From Camellia lanceoleosa (taxonomy: Eukaryota; Streptophyta; Magnoliopsida; Ericales; Theaceae): DNA of 64,000 nt. The position numbers and the translations under genes were made by a program. The notes below the pieces were generated by a model, which saw nothing but the letters and a program-made list of their open reading frames with translations, did not search any database and was not told the DNA's origin. Shown here piece by piece: positions 34,858-47,215 of this stretch. Every line of letters starts with the position of its first letter. The first letter of the stretch is position 1. The stretch covers positions 97,378,182-97,442,181 of the forward strand of contig CM045761.1 in NCBI GenBank assembly GCA_025200525.1. Reading direction: 5' to 3'.

Positions 34858-35345
34858 GGGTGTTTGGGAAATGGCTATTTTTTAGGTTTTTTGGCTTTTG
34901 ACTATTTTAGTAGGCGATTTTAGTTTTTATGTTTGGGAAGATGGGATAGATTTTTATTTGAGCTGTTGTATTGAAAAATGTGTTTGAAGTGATAGTGGAA
35001 TGTAAATTGACCAAACTGTCCTTACAAAAATTCATTGAAAAAAAAAAGGCAGATTTCCACATGGCTTGCCTTCACTGCCACCGTCTGTCATGTGTGCAGT
35101 TAGGTTCAAAAAGTTGTTTGTAATAAATTAATTAATGATGTTAGTTGGATGAGAGAGATGAAATGCTATCAATTTTCTTTTGGGTTTGTGGATATGAGCA
35201 ACGAAGGGTAAAAAGGTCTTGTTACCCAGTTCATGACATCCAGCTGGCCTGAACGTCTCTCCCTCAGCTACAGTAAAGGCTGCCTGACTTTTTTTTAATT
35301 TGAGGCTAAAATAGCCTGCCAACCCCGATGCCAAACACCGCCTAT
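34858..35345. mobile_element. MITE with TGTTTGG ends inside the Helitron
   Basis: GGGTGTTTGGGAAATGGC at the left is mirrored by GATGCCAAACACCGCC at the right, and TATTTTAG-type subterminal sequence is inverted too. TATG flanks both ends. Non-coding. Confidence 0.55.
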
Positions 35346-37216
35346 GTACTTGCTCTGTATGAGAGGTTTGTTCAAGATTTTCACTCATTTGCTTTCTTTA
35401 TTGATAATTTGTTCGTCGCCTTGCAAGTTCTTGTTTACGTTGTTCAATAGTCAATGTAGCCCTCATTTGTCTTGCATAATTATGTCTTCTTTCCCTATCA
35501 ATTTCTATTTGATGAACATTAGAGCCCTTGTTTTGTTCGCAAATGAGCAATCTTGGTCTACGTTGAGTAAGACGACGTCGCTCTAAGCTCGCATTTCATC
35601 TACGTTGAGTAAGACGATGTCGCTCCAAGCTCGCATTGCGTTGTTCATGACTCAAGGTTTGAAGGCATAACTATTCCAATTATCTTTCTTGGTCTTGAGT
35701 TTGAGCAACTAATTCCGAAATTGAGTGTTGCCTTCTATAGGTATAAACGCCATCGTTCATGATTTTGTTGTTGGACATGCCTCGCATTTGCTGTACTAGG
35801 GTAATTTCCTAGGATTGTTAGTGAACTCACACTAACAATAATAAATTCTACTCGTGTTTAAAAGTGTTCCTACATTATATAATAGGTACTAATTACATAA
35901 TTAGACATTTAATAGTTACCTATATGAAATTATATAATAGGTACTAATAATAAATTAAGTGATTGTTACTTGTAACATGACTCGTATACTCACACCTACG
36001 ATAATAAATTTTGTATTTTCGTATGAAATTTTGGTCTTTCTTACACTTTAAGAGAAATTTAGAAATCGTTAGACTGATTTAATTATTGTTTTACTATTTT
36101 CATGCCTATTTTCATATATGAAATTATTTTTAATAAGATATTTTCATTAAGCTGCAAGGTATATAATAAATCTAATAATGAAATTCTCCTTCCACCATCA
36201 TATATAGATAATAACAATGCCAAGGGCAAAAAATTCATATACAAAAACACACCAAAGTATTTTTGCGTGTTTTGTGTAATGCTTATTATTTCACATGCTA
36301 ATCTCATCTTGTAGGGAATTAAGTAAAATTGCGACCAATGCATGCAGGAAATTTAAAAACAAACTGCATATAAAATACTTATAGTCAACAAAGAAGTAGA
36401 ATATAGGTACTTATATACATATGCAGTGAATTACATTGTAGTTGGTGAGGTTCACTACAACAAAAACATACTTTAGTGGCACTATACTAGTGGCATATTT
36501 TTAGAAAATGCCACAAAAAATGATATTTAGTGGCACGTTTTTTAAAAATGCCACAAAACGACAAACATAAAAGGCTCTAGTGACATTTCAATGAGCAAGT
36601 GTCACAAAAGTACAACAAAAACATACTTTAGTGGCATTACACTAGTGGCATATTTTTAGAAAATGCCACAAAAATGATATTTAGTGGCACGTTTTTGAAA
36701 AATGCCACAAAACGACAAACATAAAAGGCTCTAGTGACATTTCAATGAACAAGTGTCACAAAACTATAACAAAAACACACTTTAGTGACACTATACTAGT
36801 GCATGTTTTTAGAAAATTCCACAAAAATAATATTTGGTGACACATTTAGATAAATGCCACAAAGCCACAAACATATAAGGCTCTAGTGGCATTGCAATAA
36901 AGAAATGTCACATCAATTTTATGGCATTTTATAAAATAATGACACAAAAAATTATGTTCGTGGCATTTACCAGATGCCACTAAACTTTAGTAGCAATGGT
37001 ATTTTTTAAAAATGTCAGACACTAAGGTGCAAATTACTTTTTATGGCACTTAGGTGAAAAGTTTCATAAACAAATATTTTATAACATTTTGATAAATGCC
37101 ACTAAGTCAAAAACTTTCCAAGCTTATAATGGCATTTTGAAAAACAAAAATGTCAATATATTTTTAAAATTTTTACAATGCAAAATGATTAAAATAAATA
37201 AATTAAACTCAATATA

Positions 37217-37800
37217 CACTACAGGGAAAAGCATATTCTAAATTTCTTGATAAAAAAATTTGGTCATTGAAAAGTATACTTTCAAAAACCAAAAAAAAGA
37301 TTAGTAGCCAAAGTAAAGCTTTTTGGCGACTAAACAATTTTAGTAGCCAAAAGTCTACAATTGGCGACCAAAACTAAGTTTGGTCACTGATTATATGGGT
37401 TTTAGTGACAAAAAAAATTTTAGTAGATCAAAGTAAAGCTTTTTGGCAACTAAAAAATTTAGTAGCCAAAAGTCTACAATTGACGACTAAAAATAAGTTT
37501 TGTCACTGATTATATGGATTTTACCGATAAAAAAATTTTAGTAGTCAAAAGTAAAGCTTTTTGGTGACTAAAAAAATTTTAGTAGCCAAAGTGTATAATT
37601 AAATAAGTTTAGTAGCCAAAAGTGGTTATTTTTAGCGGAGAACTAAAATCCTAAGGGAATTAAATTTTTGACGACCCAAATTTTGGTAAGTGCATCTTCA
37701 AATCCGATTTTAGTTAAGTTTTTAGCAACTAAAAACAATTATTAGTATAGAATTGGCAACCAAAAAATATTTTTAGTCGCCAAAAGTGGTCTTTTTTTAT
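37217..37800. repeat. Nested CACTACAGGG-type repeat, three units of about 120 bp
   Basis: Starts CACTACAGGGAAAAG, itself like a CACTA terminus, then carries three degenerate units with TTTTAGTAGCCAAAGT, AAGCTTTTTGG and ACAATTGGCGAC, near 37300, 37420 and 37541. Its subterminal motif (TAGTAGCCAAAA) differs from the host element, so it is probably a truncated second CACTA inserted in the first. Confidence 0.55.
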
Positions 37801-37921
37801 TTTACTATTAAATAGTTTATTTTACATAAATTATGTTCAATAAAATAATTATGTTTATACATATACTTTTATATTAATATAGATGTATGTACTATATAAA
37901 TAATATATGTTGCATATATAA

Positions 37922-38015
37922 TCATATGGTGCTATAGAGGTGTAGTGGGAAGAGTGTGGTGTATAAGGTTTATGGTGCGGGAGGTTGGCGGTTCAAGTCT
38001 CTGCAAGAGCGGATC
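37922..38015 (+). repeat. Possible tRNA-derived (SINE-like) segment
   Basis: GGTTCAAGTCT (37990-38000) is an exact match to the pol III B-box consensus. Upstream GAGGTGTAGTGGGAAGAG is only weakly like an A box. The T-stem does not pair, so it is not a working tRNA. It could be the head of a SINE inside the CACTA element. Confidence 0.3.
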
Positions 38016-38499
38016 AAATTGTTCTACAACGAATTATCGTCACGAATGACACTTGATAGCGTCACGAATAGTGCCTACCATGACATTAAAGTGTCACTGA
38101 AATGTTTTAGTCTTGATGGTGTAATGACACTTAAAAGTGTCACTAACTCTTTTTTTAATGGAGCTTGATAGTGCCACAAATAATATTTACCATGACATTA
38201 AAATGTCATTGAAAGTTTTTAGCCATGATGGTGCAGTGGCACTTGCAAGTATCTACCGTGGCACCGATAGAAGTGGCACTTGTTCAAAATGCCACAAGAC
38301 CAAAAAATGTCATTAGAAGAATAGTTTTGTGACACTTTCAAATGTCACTAAACTAAGAAAATGTTGTAGTGGTTATATCATTAATGTATGTCATTTTTTA
38401 TGTTGTGAGATTTTAAATTATATTTTATAGCACTCTGTACTTCTTGTTATAATGGAATTATATTTGACTATTTAATTATCTTGATTTTTGATTCTTTTT

Positions 38500-40932
38500 A
38501 GTCGATATTTGAGCCTTGGTTGAGGTGTTACCATAGTGGTTGGATGAGATTGAATCAAAAACTCCAAATTCGAATAATTGTTATTGAGTAGTCTTCACTC
38601 TTTTATCATTTTCTCTCTTCATACTTTGAATTTTGATGTGAGGCTAGAACCATTGGAAATCTTACTTCAGGGGCTTCAATTTGGACACAAGAACGACCCT
38701 AAACGAAGTTCGGACGAGAGAAATATACCTGTTTGAAATTTGTGAATCTGTGCTGTCAGCATAGTGCGCTTGAGCGTAACTTTTGACGCTCGAGCGTACA
38801 GTGCATAATCAGATATTTAAAAGTCACTTCTTAGATCAAACCACTTCACTTTTCACTCCCTTCTCTCTCTCATTCCTCTATTTTTGTTTTCTCAAGCTTT
38901 TTAGGCTTGATTTTATCTATTTTTATACATCTTTGACCCTTAGTTCCATATATTAAAACGTAGAGCATGACGAGGGCTTCAATTTAATCTCAACGGATCG
39001 TTGTTTTGTTGCTGGTGATTTTTCTGACTTGTTTCCTTCTTGTTTCAAGAGGTAGGATCTATTTCTTAAACTCAATATGAGTTCGGTAATGTATTTGTGG
39101 TGTATTTTAAATATATAAATCCGATTGTTCTTGGATTGATTTTTGATAGTTTGTTTGTAAGATATGGTTTGCTCCAAATGAGATTTTTGAGCTATGTAGC
39201 TACAAAGTTTTATTTTCCACTTATAAAGAATGTATATGAGTTTTTACAAGTAAAAAGCCATAATTTGAAGAAACCTTAAAATGATGGTCCTTTTGGGAAA
39301 TTATTGAATTATCAAATTAAAATGTAAAAGAGGGATTTCTAAATGTTTTCTTGAAAAAGGTTGTGATTATGAAATTGGAGTTGATATATGTTGAATTGAG
39401 CTATTTCTTGCATTGAAATGAACTTTCAAAAAGGAAAGGGGTTATGCCCTAAAATGTAATTTTTGAGATTGTAAAGAGGAAATGGATTAAATGTTGAGAA
39501 ATGTAAAATTGAAATGATGATTGATGATGATGGTGGAGTTTGATATGTATTATCACTCTCATTTGAGATTTTGAAAGAGTGTATCTTTAATAGAATTTAT
39601 TTATCTGTTTAGATATATTTGTTTTGGGCTATCGGTGGAAGATAGCTATGATTGTTGTAGGAATTGCATATTGACTAGGCAAACTGGACTGTTTATAAAT
39701 CATGCATATCATGGAACATGCAACGAATTTTGAGGATTTAAACTGTATGTTTTGGAAAGAAATTTTGAAAATTCTTGTGTTATGTTTTAAGAGCATTTGT
39801 TTCATTTTGAAAATCATATTTTGGGTCACGTGTATTGTGCTATTTGGAAAGAGTAAATAAAATGATAAATTTGAGAAATTGTTGTCATTGAATATGATTG
39901 TATGTTTTAATACGTTGTATATGTATAATGTTTGGGAGGAGAAAGGGGATATACTCCATTGTTGGGAGGAGAAAGGGGATGGACTTCATTGAATTAAGTT
40001 GGTCTGTGTATCCAGGATGAAAGTCCCGAAAACCGCTCGTATATATGGGTGCCGATTTTGCAGACAAAATTTTCGTAAAATGGCAATTGTAGTGTTTATA
40101 TAGCCTATGTTTACATGGGTCCCGTTTGACGATTTTTCGTGGACGAAATTTTCGTAAAAGGTTGTGTTGGTTTTGGAGATTTATCCATTTTATTTATTAT
40201 CATTTTGGTTTTGGAAAAAAATGATTTTAAACGGTTTTAGCAATGTATTTGCTGTTGGTTAACGATGTATTCGTATTGAAATTTGCAATGAAATTGCTAG
40301 TTGGTATTGAGATACCTGGATTGACTTGTGGAAATAGATTTTATATCAAACTAATGTATTGAATTCGGAAAACATTTTGAATAAACGAAAGATTTGGAAG
40401 ACTGGAAAGAAAGGGTTTTTATTGAGAAAGCAAGTGAATTTGAAAATGCATTGAGCATATTATATATGTATGTATTGCATTCATGATCATTTAAACTGGA
40501 GGACATATTTAGTTTTTGAAATATTTCCTACTAGACTTTATGCTTACTCTACGTGGCTGAAAATATTTTTCAGGTATACTTATGCGGACGTGGACTGAGA
40601 TGTTGAAGTTGTGTTTGGAACCGTGTAGGGTGGTTTCTTTATTTGTCGGCCAAGGGCCATTTATGTATTTGTTGGCCATGTGCCATTCTTGTAAGAGTTA
40701 CACCCTTTGTATATGATGTAAGCCTTTGGGCATCTAAATTTGATTTATAACATCTTTGTATGTTTTTGTTACAGAGCATCCATTTGACTTAGGTGTTGTA
40801 TCTAAGAATGTATAGAATTGGAATAACACATGTATTGTGTGCTTATATTATATACATCTGCATGAGTGTTGTTAGTAATTGTCTATCGTTGGGTGGTTTA
40901 CTTACGTGGGCCGAACCTCGTAAATCCGGGAC
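38500..40932 (+). mobile_element. TGTAACG-family solo LTR, interrupted at its 3' edge
   Basis: Shares ordered blocks with the LTR at 56821-58782: GCGCTTGAGCG and GACGCTCGAGCG (38768-38795), GGGCTTCAATTTAATCTCAA, CTATCGGTGGAAGATAGCTA (39631), and twin GGGAGGAGAAAGGGGAT blocks (39934 and 39964). The sequence runs to CCGGGAC and resumes after the CACTA element as GGACGTTAC at 62317. The ACGTTAC end was therefore split by that insertion. The 5' edge is not determined and the start is approximate. Confidence 0.6.
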
Positions 40933-41345
40933 CACTACAACAAAATTGAGTTTTTACGGCTCCACATTAACGACATACAGTAAATGCAACCTGTGGTTTC
41001 TCACTTTTACGACTTTACTTTATTTGCATGTCGTAAATAATTTCCCAACCATGACGTGTGTATTACGTATGCCGTGAATGCTAATAACGAATATTTTTTT
41101 ACGGCTTGCAATGTTAGCCGTAAATAATAAAACTTTTTACAGCATGCATATGGCATGTCGTTAATGCATCAACTATACACGACACGTGAACACTAGCCAT
41201 TAAAAATATTGAATATTTCATGACGCACAAAAAAATCAACCGTTAAAAATTACATTTTTTACGATGCACAAAAAATCAACTGTATAAAATATTATACTTT
41301 TCACGACACGCAATTACTGTCGTGAAAGGTACCATACAAAAAAAA
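40933..41345. repeat. CACTA left subterminal repeat zone
   Basis: Units such as TTTTTACGGCTTGC, CATGTCGTTAATGC, ACGACACG and GACGCACAAAAAAATCAAC alternate in both orientations; these would be transposase-binding repeats. The zone ends near ACTGTCGTGAAAGGTACC. Confidence 0.85.
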
Positions 41346-41399
41346 AAAAAAACATAGCGCCTAAATAAAAATTTTGAGCGCCAAACACTAAAATATAAA

Positions 41400-42000
41400 A
41401 AAAAAAAAAAAAAACACTTTGCACAATGGATCTCTGGTTCCCAGTTTTTTTTAAGAGAGAAAAAGGGCGAAACGAAGGAGAAAGAAAGAGGAGAGAATAT
41501 AAAGAGGAGTGGGTTCGATCTATCTGTGCAATCGACACGAAGCTCATTGATTGTTCTCCGGAGTAGATTGATTATTATTGTTGAAGATCGCACATCACCG
41601 ATTCGGCATAAGATCGAAATCGAATCGACTTTCTTATTATGAGGTTTGACAAGCTGTGTTGCCCTTCCAATCTCAGCCGCTTCGTCGCTGGCCTTCTCGT
41701 CTTCATTCTTTATCATTGCTTTCAATTAATCTCCAATTTTTTGATTCCTATACATCCCTAATTCTTCATCTTCTTCTTGTTCTTCTTCATCATCAAACCT
41801 TTGCTTTGCTTACATTCCTTTTTTTCCTTTTTCCTTTATGGATCTCAAAGATTCAATCTCCAATAACTTTCTCGATTGAAGAGATGAAAGGAGCAAAACC
41901 GAGAAGAGATGGAGAAGAGAGAGGGTTCGAATGAGCAAAACCGCAGGAGAAGGGTTTCAATCTCTCTCGATATTGCATTCTCCACCCAATGTTTTCTTTG
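41400..42000 (+). other. Captured leader-like segment with short ORF, unidentified
   Basis: A GA-rich leader (41450-41500) followed by ATG at 41640 opening a 43-codon frame (MRFDKLCCPSNLSRFVAGLL, then a hydrophobic stretch) ending TAA at 41769-41771. It looks like the 5' exon of a membrane-anchored protein gene, directly after the CACTA subterminal repeats. I cannot name the gene. Confidence 0.3.
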
Positions 42001-42002
42001 AC

Positions 42003-42492
42003 GCTATGTTTGGTAACTTAGGAGAGAAAAGAAAAGAAATGATTACTTAAGTAATAAGAGAAAAGAAAAGAAAAGAAATGATTGTAATTTCTCTCCTTTT
42101 TGTTTGGATAAGTAAGAAATAAAAGAAAAGAAATGATTGTGATTTCTCTCCTTCTTGTTTGGTTAGATTTCATTAAGAGAAAAGAAAAGAAATTATTTTA
42201 TGTTATATTACCAAAATAACCTTTTTATATTTTCAATCATTTTATTTCTTTTATTTTTATAGGCGTAAAATTGGTATTATGAAAATATAAACATTTGTGG
42301 GTTTCTTTTCTCTCCCAATCTCTCCACTTTTGGGAAGATTGAAAATAAGGGTTATGAGAGAAATGAGTTTCTCTCCATTTCTTTCTATTTCTCTCCATTT
42401 CTCTCCACTTAAGATAACCAAACAAGGAAGAGAAATACATTTCCCTCTATTTCTTTTCTTTTCTCTCCAAATCCCTCAATCCAAACACAGTG
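42003..42492. mobile_element. MITE with TATGTTTGG ends, GAGAAAAGAAAAGAAAT repeats
   Basis: GCTATGTTTGGT and AGGAGAGAAAAGAAAAGAAAT at the left are mirrored by ATTTCTTTTCTTTTCTCTCC and CCAAACACAGTG at the right. Several direct copies of the GAGAAAAGAAAAGAAAT block lie on the left side. Confidence 0.75.
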
Positions 42493-45400
42493 TGAATTCG
42501 AAGGTTTGTATTCTGACTTTGATTAATTAGATGTTTTGTTGTTTTTGTGAAGTGAAGGTGCACTCTCTGCTTAATGTTTTGATGTTCATTTTTGGGATTC
42601 TTCGTTGAAATGAATGATATGAGTTTTCTGAGGATTCACATTAGGGCTATGGTTCTCAGATCTTTCGGAGCATTTTTATTTTCTGATACTTGTTTGAGTT
42701 TGAGATTTCTTGATGCTTTAGGATGATTAGTTGTTTTTGAATGGGACGCTTGTGTGCCTCATTTTTTCTATTGGGTTTATCACTATGTTGGCATTTTGTG
42801 AATGATTTGTTGGGTATATGCGGTGAAGATTTAATCTGGAGAGTTTCAGGGTTGTGATTTTTAAATTTAGGTTTTAAATGGCCCCTTCTCTGTAAATTTT
42901 TAACTGTTGGCATATTTGGGATTGTGTAAAGTTTGGGTTTTTGTTTGTGTCCATGTATCGATGAGAAATGGAACCCTTATCTAACCTATTCTTAGAATAA
43001 AGTCATGCATCATGTTGCATGAGACATCCAACCACATGATTGGCTTGCACTTTCAAGTTTCAATAGTTTTTATTTTCTCCTTATGACCTTCATGGGTTTT
43101 GAGATGGCCTGAACCATTGAGCTGTGTCTAATTTTCCAAAAGCAATAGACTAATGGAAATTGCTTATGGCAAATTGAGATTGAAGAAAAATGGCACTTTT
43201 AGTTTGTAGAATAAGAAATGTAGGAAATCAGAAAATGAGATTTCATTATTTAATAAAAAAATTAGGTATTAAATCTTGTAAAAAAATTATTTGTAAATTT
43301 TGATTTTAGTTTTTTTTTTTTTTTTTTTGTTCCAGGTGTGATTAGATAATGATGATTGAAGGCCATTGGGCCCAATGGATCTTCATAAGGTAATAATATC
43401 AATTAATCACCAATAATATCAAACTAATTTTTTTAAAAAAATTTTTTAGTGACTTTTGTGATCTTGAATTTCTATATTGCTTCTTTGTATCATTTTTCTG
43501 ATCACAATCAAAATGGAACAGAATATAAGTACTTATTTCGTTTGGTTTGTTTTTTTTTTTTTTCTCATTTGACAATGCCATTGCCTAATAAAAAGATCAA
43601 TTAGTAGAATATGTAGAGAGAAAAAAAAGTGCAATGATGTGAGTAATTTTTTAAATTTTTTGGATACATAACAGTGAATTACTCATTTTGGCTAGTTTAA
43701 TACATTTTAACTAGAAGGACATGGGATACATTGTGTGTTAGGTGGGGTTTCTTCAAGCGTTGTTTGGACTTATACTTGCATTTCTTTTCTTGCATCTTGA
43801 TCTGATAGTGGTGATTGTTGTGAGTTTTACACCAGTTTTCTATGCATTCGGGTAACATTAATTAAGCTCAATTGTATTGTTGTAGCTTGGGGACTACTCA
43901 ACTACTGGTCTGTTTATTTTGGATTGGAACATCATACAAGAACTACTTGTTTTTCTATACTCTAAATTGAGAATTTTTAGTTTGTTTGAATTTTAGGGCA
44001 TTCTTTGGGAAAAGTCTGATGTAACAAGGGAAAGCTACAAATTACAAGAATTATCAGAATATCACCTTATGAGGCAAACTACAAGATAAAGTTGTACCTT
44101 ACTTTCTCTGTTAAGAGTTAATGAATTGGAGATTATTTTTCTTGAAGGGTGATTATGTTGATTATATTGTCTTTTATTTATATAGGAATGCAAACAAATG
44201 GAAAGGGGTAGTACTATGAGTTATTCAAAAATACCAGATTGGGGAATCCCATAATTCTCGATTTTCAGGTTTGTGCTGTTTTGCATGATATGTTTTGCTT
44301 CTATTAATTATAATTTATATAAAGGAAACAAGGTGTTTATATGAGCTTAGTTTGTTTTCCTTATTTGATGAATACCAATATACTCATAGATGGACATTTC
44401 TCATAGTTCACATGGTTAGTTTTGTTTTTTTGTTTAATTAATGACTTTTGTGTGTCTGTATCTATATCATTGATTTTTTTTTTTTGGGGGTGCAATATAT
44501 CATTGATTTCATGTGATAAGATTAGTTTTTTTTTGACATATATATATATATATATTGTAATTCAGATTCTCTCATCAGGCCCAATCTTATGATTATATTG
44601 TCAGTGTTGGTTTGGAGAGAAAAAAAAGGATTTTGGTTCTTTACTTTGTTTTGATAATCTTTCAATCCACTTACGATTGATGTCATTCCTTTTAGGCATC
44701 TTGGAATTTATTCTTAGTGGTGGAAAATGTATTTATACCAAGAATTGGAACAATTTGAGATCAAAGCTTAAAAAGCAAGTACTGACTTATTCAAATGTAT
44801 GCTTCATCTTATGTTTTGATATTGCTATGCCTTGCTTCAAGGCAGCCCATTTGTTATTCTCTCTAAAAATTTTCTCTCCCTTTTCCTCTAAAAGCTAGAG
44901 TTCTATCTTTCCCTCTTAATGCTTAGATGGAGTTCATTATACTATTGTGCCAAAATATAATTAAAGAGATACTTGTTTTGAAAATATTTTACATTGCTTT
45001 GATATTGCTTCATCTAGTCGGATTACATTGAGGGTGGGTATAATTTTTTAGTATCTTCATCTTTTTTAGTGTTTTGAATGTAAAATATTTTTTTTTTCTT
45101 GATGTGCTTTAAGGGCCTCCAATTGCGGGAGCTTTACTATTCTTTTAATTCTTTGTTCTCAATGAATTGAATGTAAAGTATTTCTACCTAGCTTTGCTAA
45201 TCTTGAAGTGCACCCTCATTGTGATTTCATGTATTAAATATCTAAATGTCTCATGGGTGAAAACCAGGTAAAGAGCATTGTTGAGAGATAAAACAGATAA
45301 TCACACAACTTGCTTTGTAGGTATGTTTTTCATAATTTAATTTTCAAATCACTAAGCACTTGACTTAATATATTTGTTGAAACAAACTACTGTTACTGTG

Positions 45401-46492
45401 TTGCTCCTGAGTTGGATGTTGCTTGTGTTGAGTCTTTTCCTTGGGTTTGACCTTGCAGTTTGCTGCCTTGCTTCACCTTGATTGTTGAAAGTTGAACCGG
45501 TTTGGTCCCAATCATCTGTGGGTGATGGTTTGGTCCCAAGATTTTCATTTGTTATTAAAAATAATTAAAATGCAGCATGTTCCTAATACAGATTTGCATC
45601 TATGCATCCATCCAATTCAACTTGGTTTGTTTTGTACCTAAGAAACAAAATCTAAGACAAAAAAACACAACCATAAATGATTAATATTATACATATAAGA
45701 TTAAAATCTGATGATAGTTGCAGTTGTTGCTGCTGTTGCTTGTATAATGCTCATACTTCAGGGTCGTTTGCCTATTTGTCCTCTTATGATTAGGCTTCTT
45801 AAATACGAATCGATATTCTATAGCTATCTTCACTTTATATACCAATTGAAATTGATCATTGTTTTGAGACAAGAAGAAAGGGTACCATAAACTTGATATT
45901 CCCAAACTTCATCATTTTTCATTTTCCTTCTTCTAGTTAAGGAAAAAGTTACTTTTCTCTTGGTGATTATTATGCTAATTCTTTCACTTGAACCTTTGTT
46001 GTAGATCTCAAAATCATATGAATTCTTATTATAGCACAGGATTATTGTTTGAATGCATGCATGGCTTCAAATCCTAAAATTCATGAACTCTTATCAATTA
46101 ATTAAATATTTATAATTTTGGTTTAAAACTTACATAATGATATTCCCAAAGTGACAGTTGAATCTAAGGATGAGACTCCAATTTCATTTTGAGGGGATGC
46201 ATTGATATTTTATCATTTTTTTTAACAAATATAAGTTCGCCTTTAAGGTCTTGTGGATTTCTGGAATTTGTTAGTTCCACAATTTTTGTTTTTTAAATTT
46301 GTTTTGTGTCTTTTATTTATTAGCACCTATGTCTGGTTGTGCCGTTTTAGTGGTTTTTTTGATTGGTGGGTTTGTTGAATTTCGTGTTTCCTTGATTTGG
46401 TTCGAGTGTTTGGATGAAGTGTGATGGATACGATTTTCATAACAAAAAATCTGCTCTCTTCCTCTTGCCCCCACCCAGCTGCTGCTTCTTCT

Positions 46493-46524
<32 letters not shown>

Positions 46525-47215
46525 TCATTTGTCTCTCTGTGCTTCTGCTTCTTTTACCAGACCAGGTTAAAGCTTTTCATCCTCTTCACTTTATTGCCTT
46601 GCTTTTTCTTTTTTCTTTTTTTCTTTTCCTACTTCGATAATTGTTGTTTTGGAAACTTGGATGTTCATATTATATATATATTTGTTTGTTTAATGTTAGT
46701 ATTTTAATGTTGGATGCTCTATTTTTTGGTTTTTGAAATTCTTTAAATTTTTGCATAGTCCATTTCCAATCCTCGCCTATACTTTTACTCAAAATTATGC
46801 TTTTATATATCATTTTGAATTTCTATATTGGTGTGTAAGCTAAAATCAAGACACTGAAGTACATAACTAGAAGAGCAAACGAAGCCTTTTTTTAAAATAT
46901 TAAATTTAAATTTTGTTCATTAATTGATATTTGTGAGGAGCAAATAAACTATCTTCTAAAATCACAAATCAGAGTAGTGGGATTCATGTAAACAGTAACA
47001 CTCTGAACGTACTCTGTAGAAAATGCCAGACTTCTGACATTTTGTACCTGAATTTAAGAATTGTGCAATAAAATGCCATTCCTGTTTGCTTCTTTTACTT
47101 TATTTTTAGACTGCTTTCCTGTGCTGTACTATTTGCCTTTCTGAATTGGTACCATGGTGGTGGTCAACGTGAGTGATTTTGATGTACATTCTTACTGACC
47201 TATGCAAAATGTACA
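42493..47215. other. CACTA interior, intron-like T-rich DNA
   Basis: T-rich sequence resembling plant introns with a few exon-like windows (for example the segment ending CTTCATAAG|GTAATA near 43390). No protein family recognised. (TA)n at 44535-44556; poly-T near 43310-43329. Confidence 0.4.
46496..46524. repeat. (CT)n microsatellite
   Basis: About 14 CT units next to a CTTCTT-rich stretch. Confidence 0.95.

Larger units (their letters stand above)
30044..35790 (-). pseudogene. Helitron N-terminal and Rep endonuclease region, split by a solo LTR
   Basis: From about 35790 the minus strand reads an arginine-rich N-terminus (RLERRRLTQRR, NYARQMRATLTIEQRKQ). It continues with FRQNIQAYNHVFSFTA (near 34000-34060), GVYVFCAPGAIYHKIGSLLS (33900-33960), DPLQYPILLPN (near 33520) and the Rep segment LLTRIFHLKFDEI (33030-33080), up to IKYQK at 32970. 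After the LTR it resumes with RGLPHAP (about 30850), where the catalytic H-x-H is reduced to HAP. It then runs through MIHNPCGMYNERSPYM (30670-30717) and RLQIHLPNKQQVRF (30210-30280). Rep proteins nick and join DNA at Helitron ends. Many frameshifts; dead. Confidence 0.8.
26757..36208 (-). mobile_element. Helitron, decayed autonomous type
   Basis: Minus-strand rolling-circle transposon. The 3' end is explicit: CTAG at 26757 with host A before it, preceded in element sense by a perfect hairpin. Inside, a Rep/helicase gene is readable from about 35790 to 28200 with many breaks. The 5' end is less certain; the best candidate is the minus-strand TCTATATATGATGG starting at 36208, preceded by A and therefore fitting insertion between A and T. 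A solo LTR (30871-32966) and a MITE (34858-35345) are inserted in it. Confidence 0.82.
36453..38371. mobile_element. CACTA element, 1.9 kb, non-autonomous
   Basis: Begins CACTACAACAAAAACATAC and ends AAAATGTTGTAGTG, flanked by a 3-bp GTT duplication (36450-36452 and 38372-38374), the expected CACTA size. Subterminal repeats are TTTAGTGGCA and its complement TGCCAC on both sides. Three tandem copies of a 155-bp block start near 36456, 36611 and 36765. No transposase. Confidence 0.93.

Noticed and set aside
38500..38740. Attempt to place the 5' end of the second solo LTR
   Set aside because: Several TG positions are possible but none shows a matching duplication with the bases after GTTAC at 62326, so the boundary was left approximate.
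41276..41725. 149-codon minus-strand frame
   Set aside because: Runs through CACTA subterminal repeats and poly-A; Phe-rich artefact.
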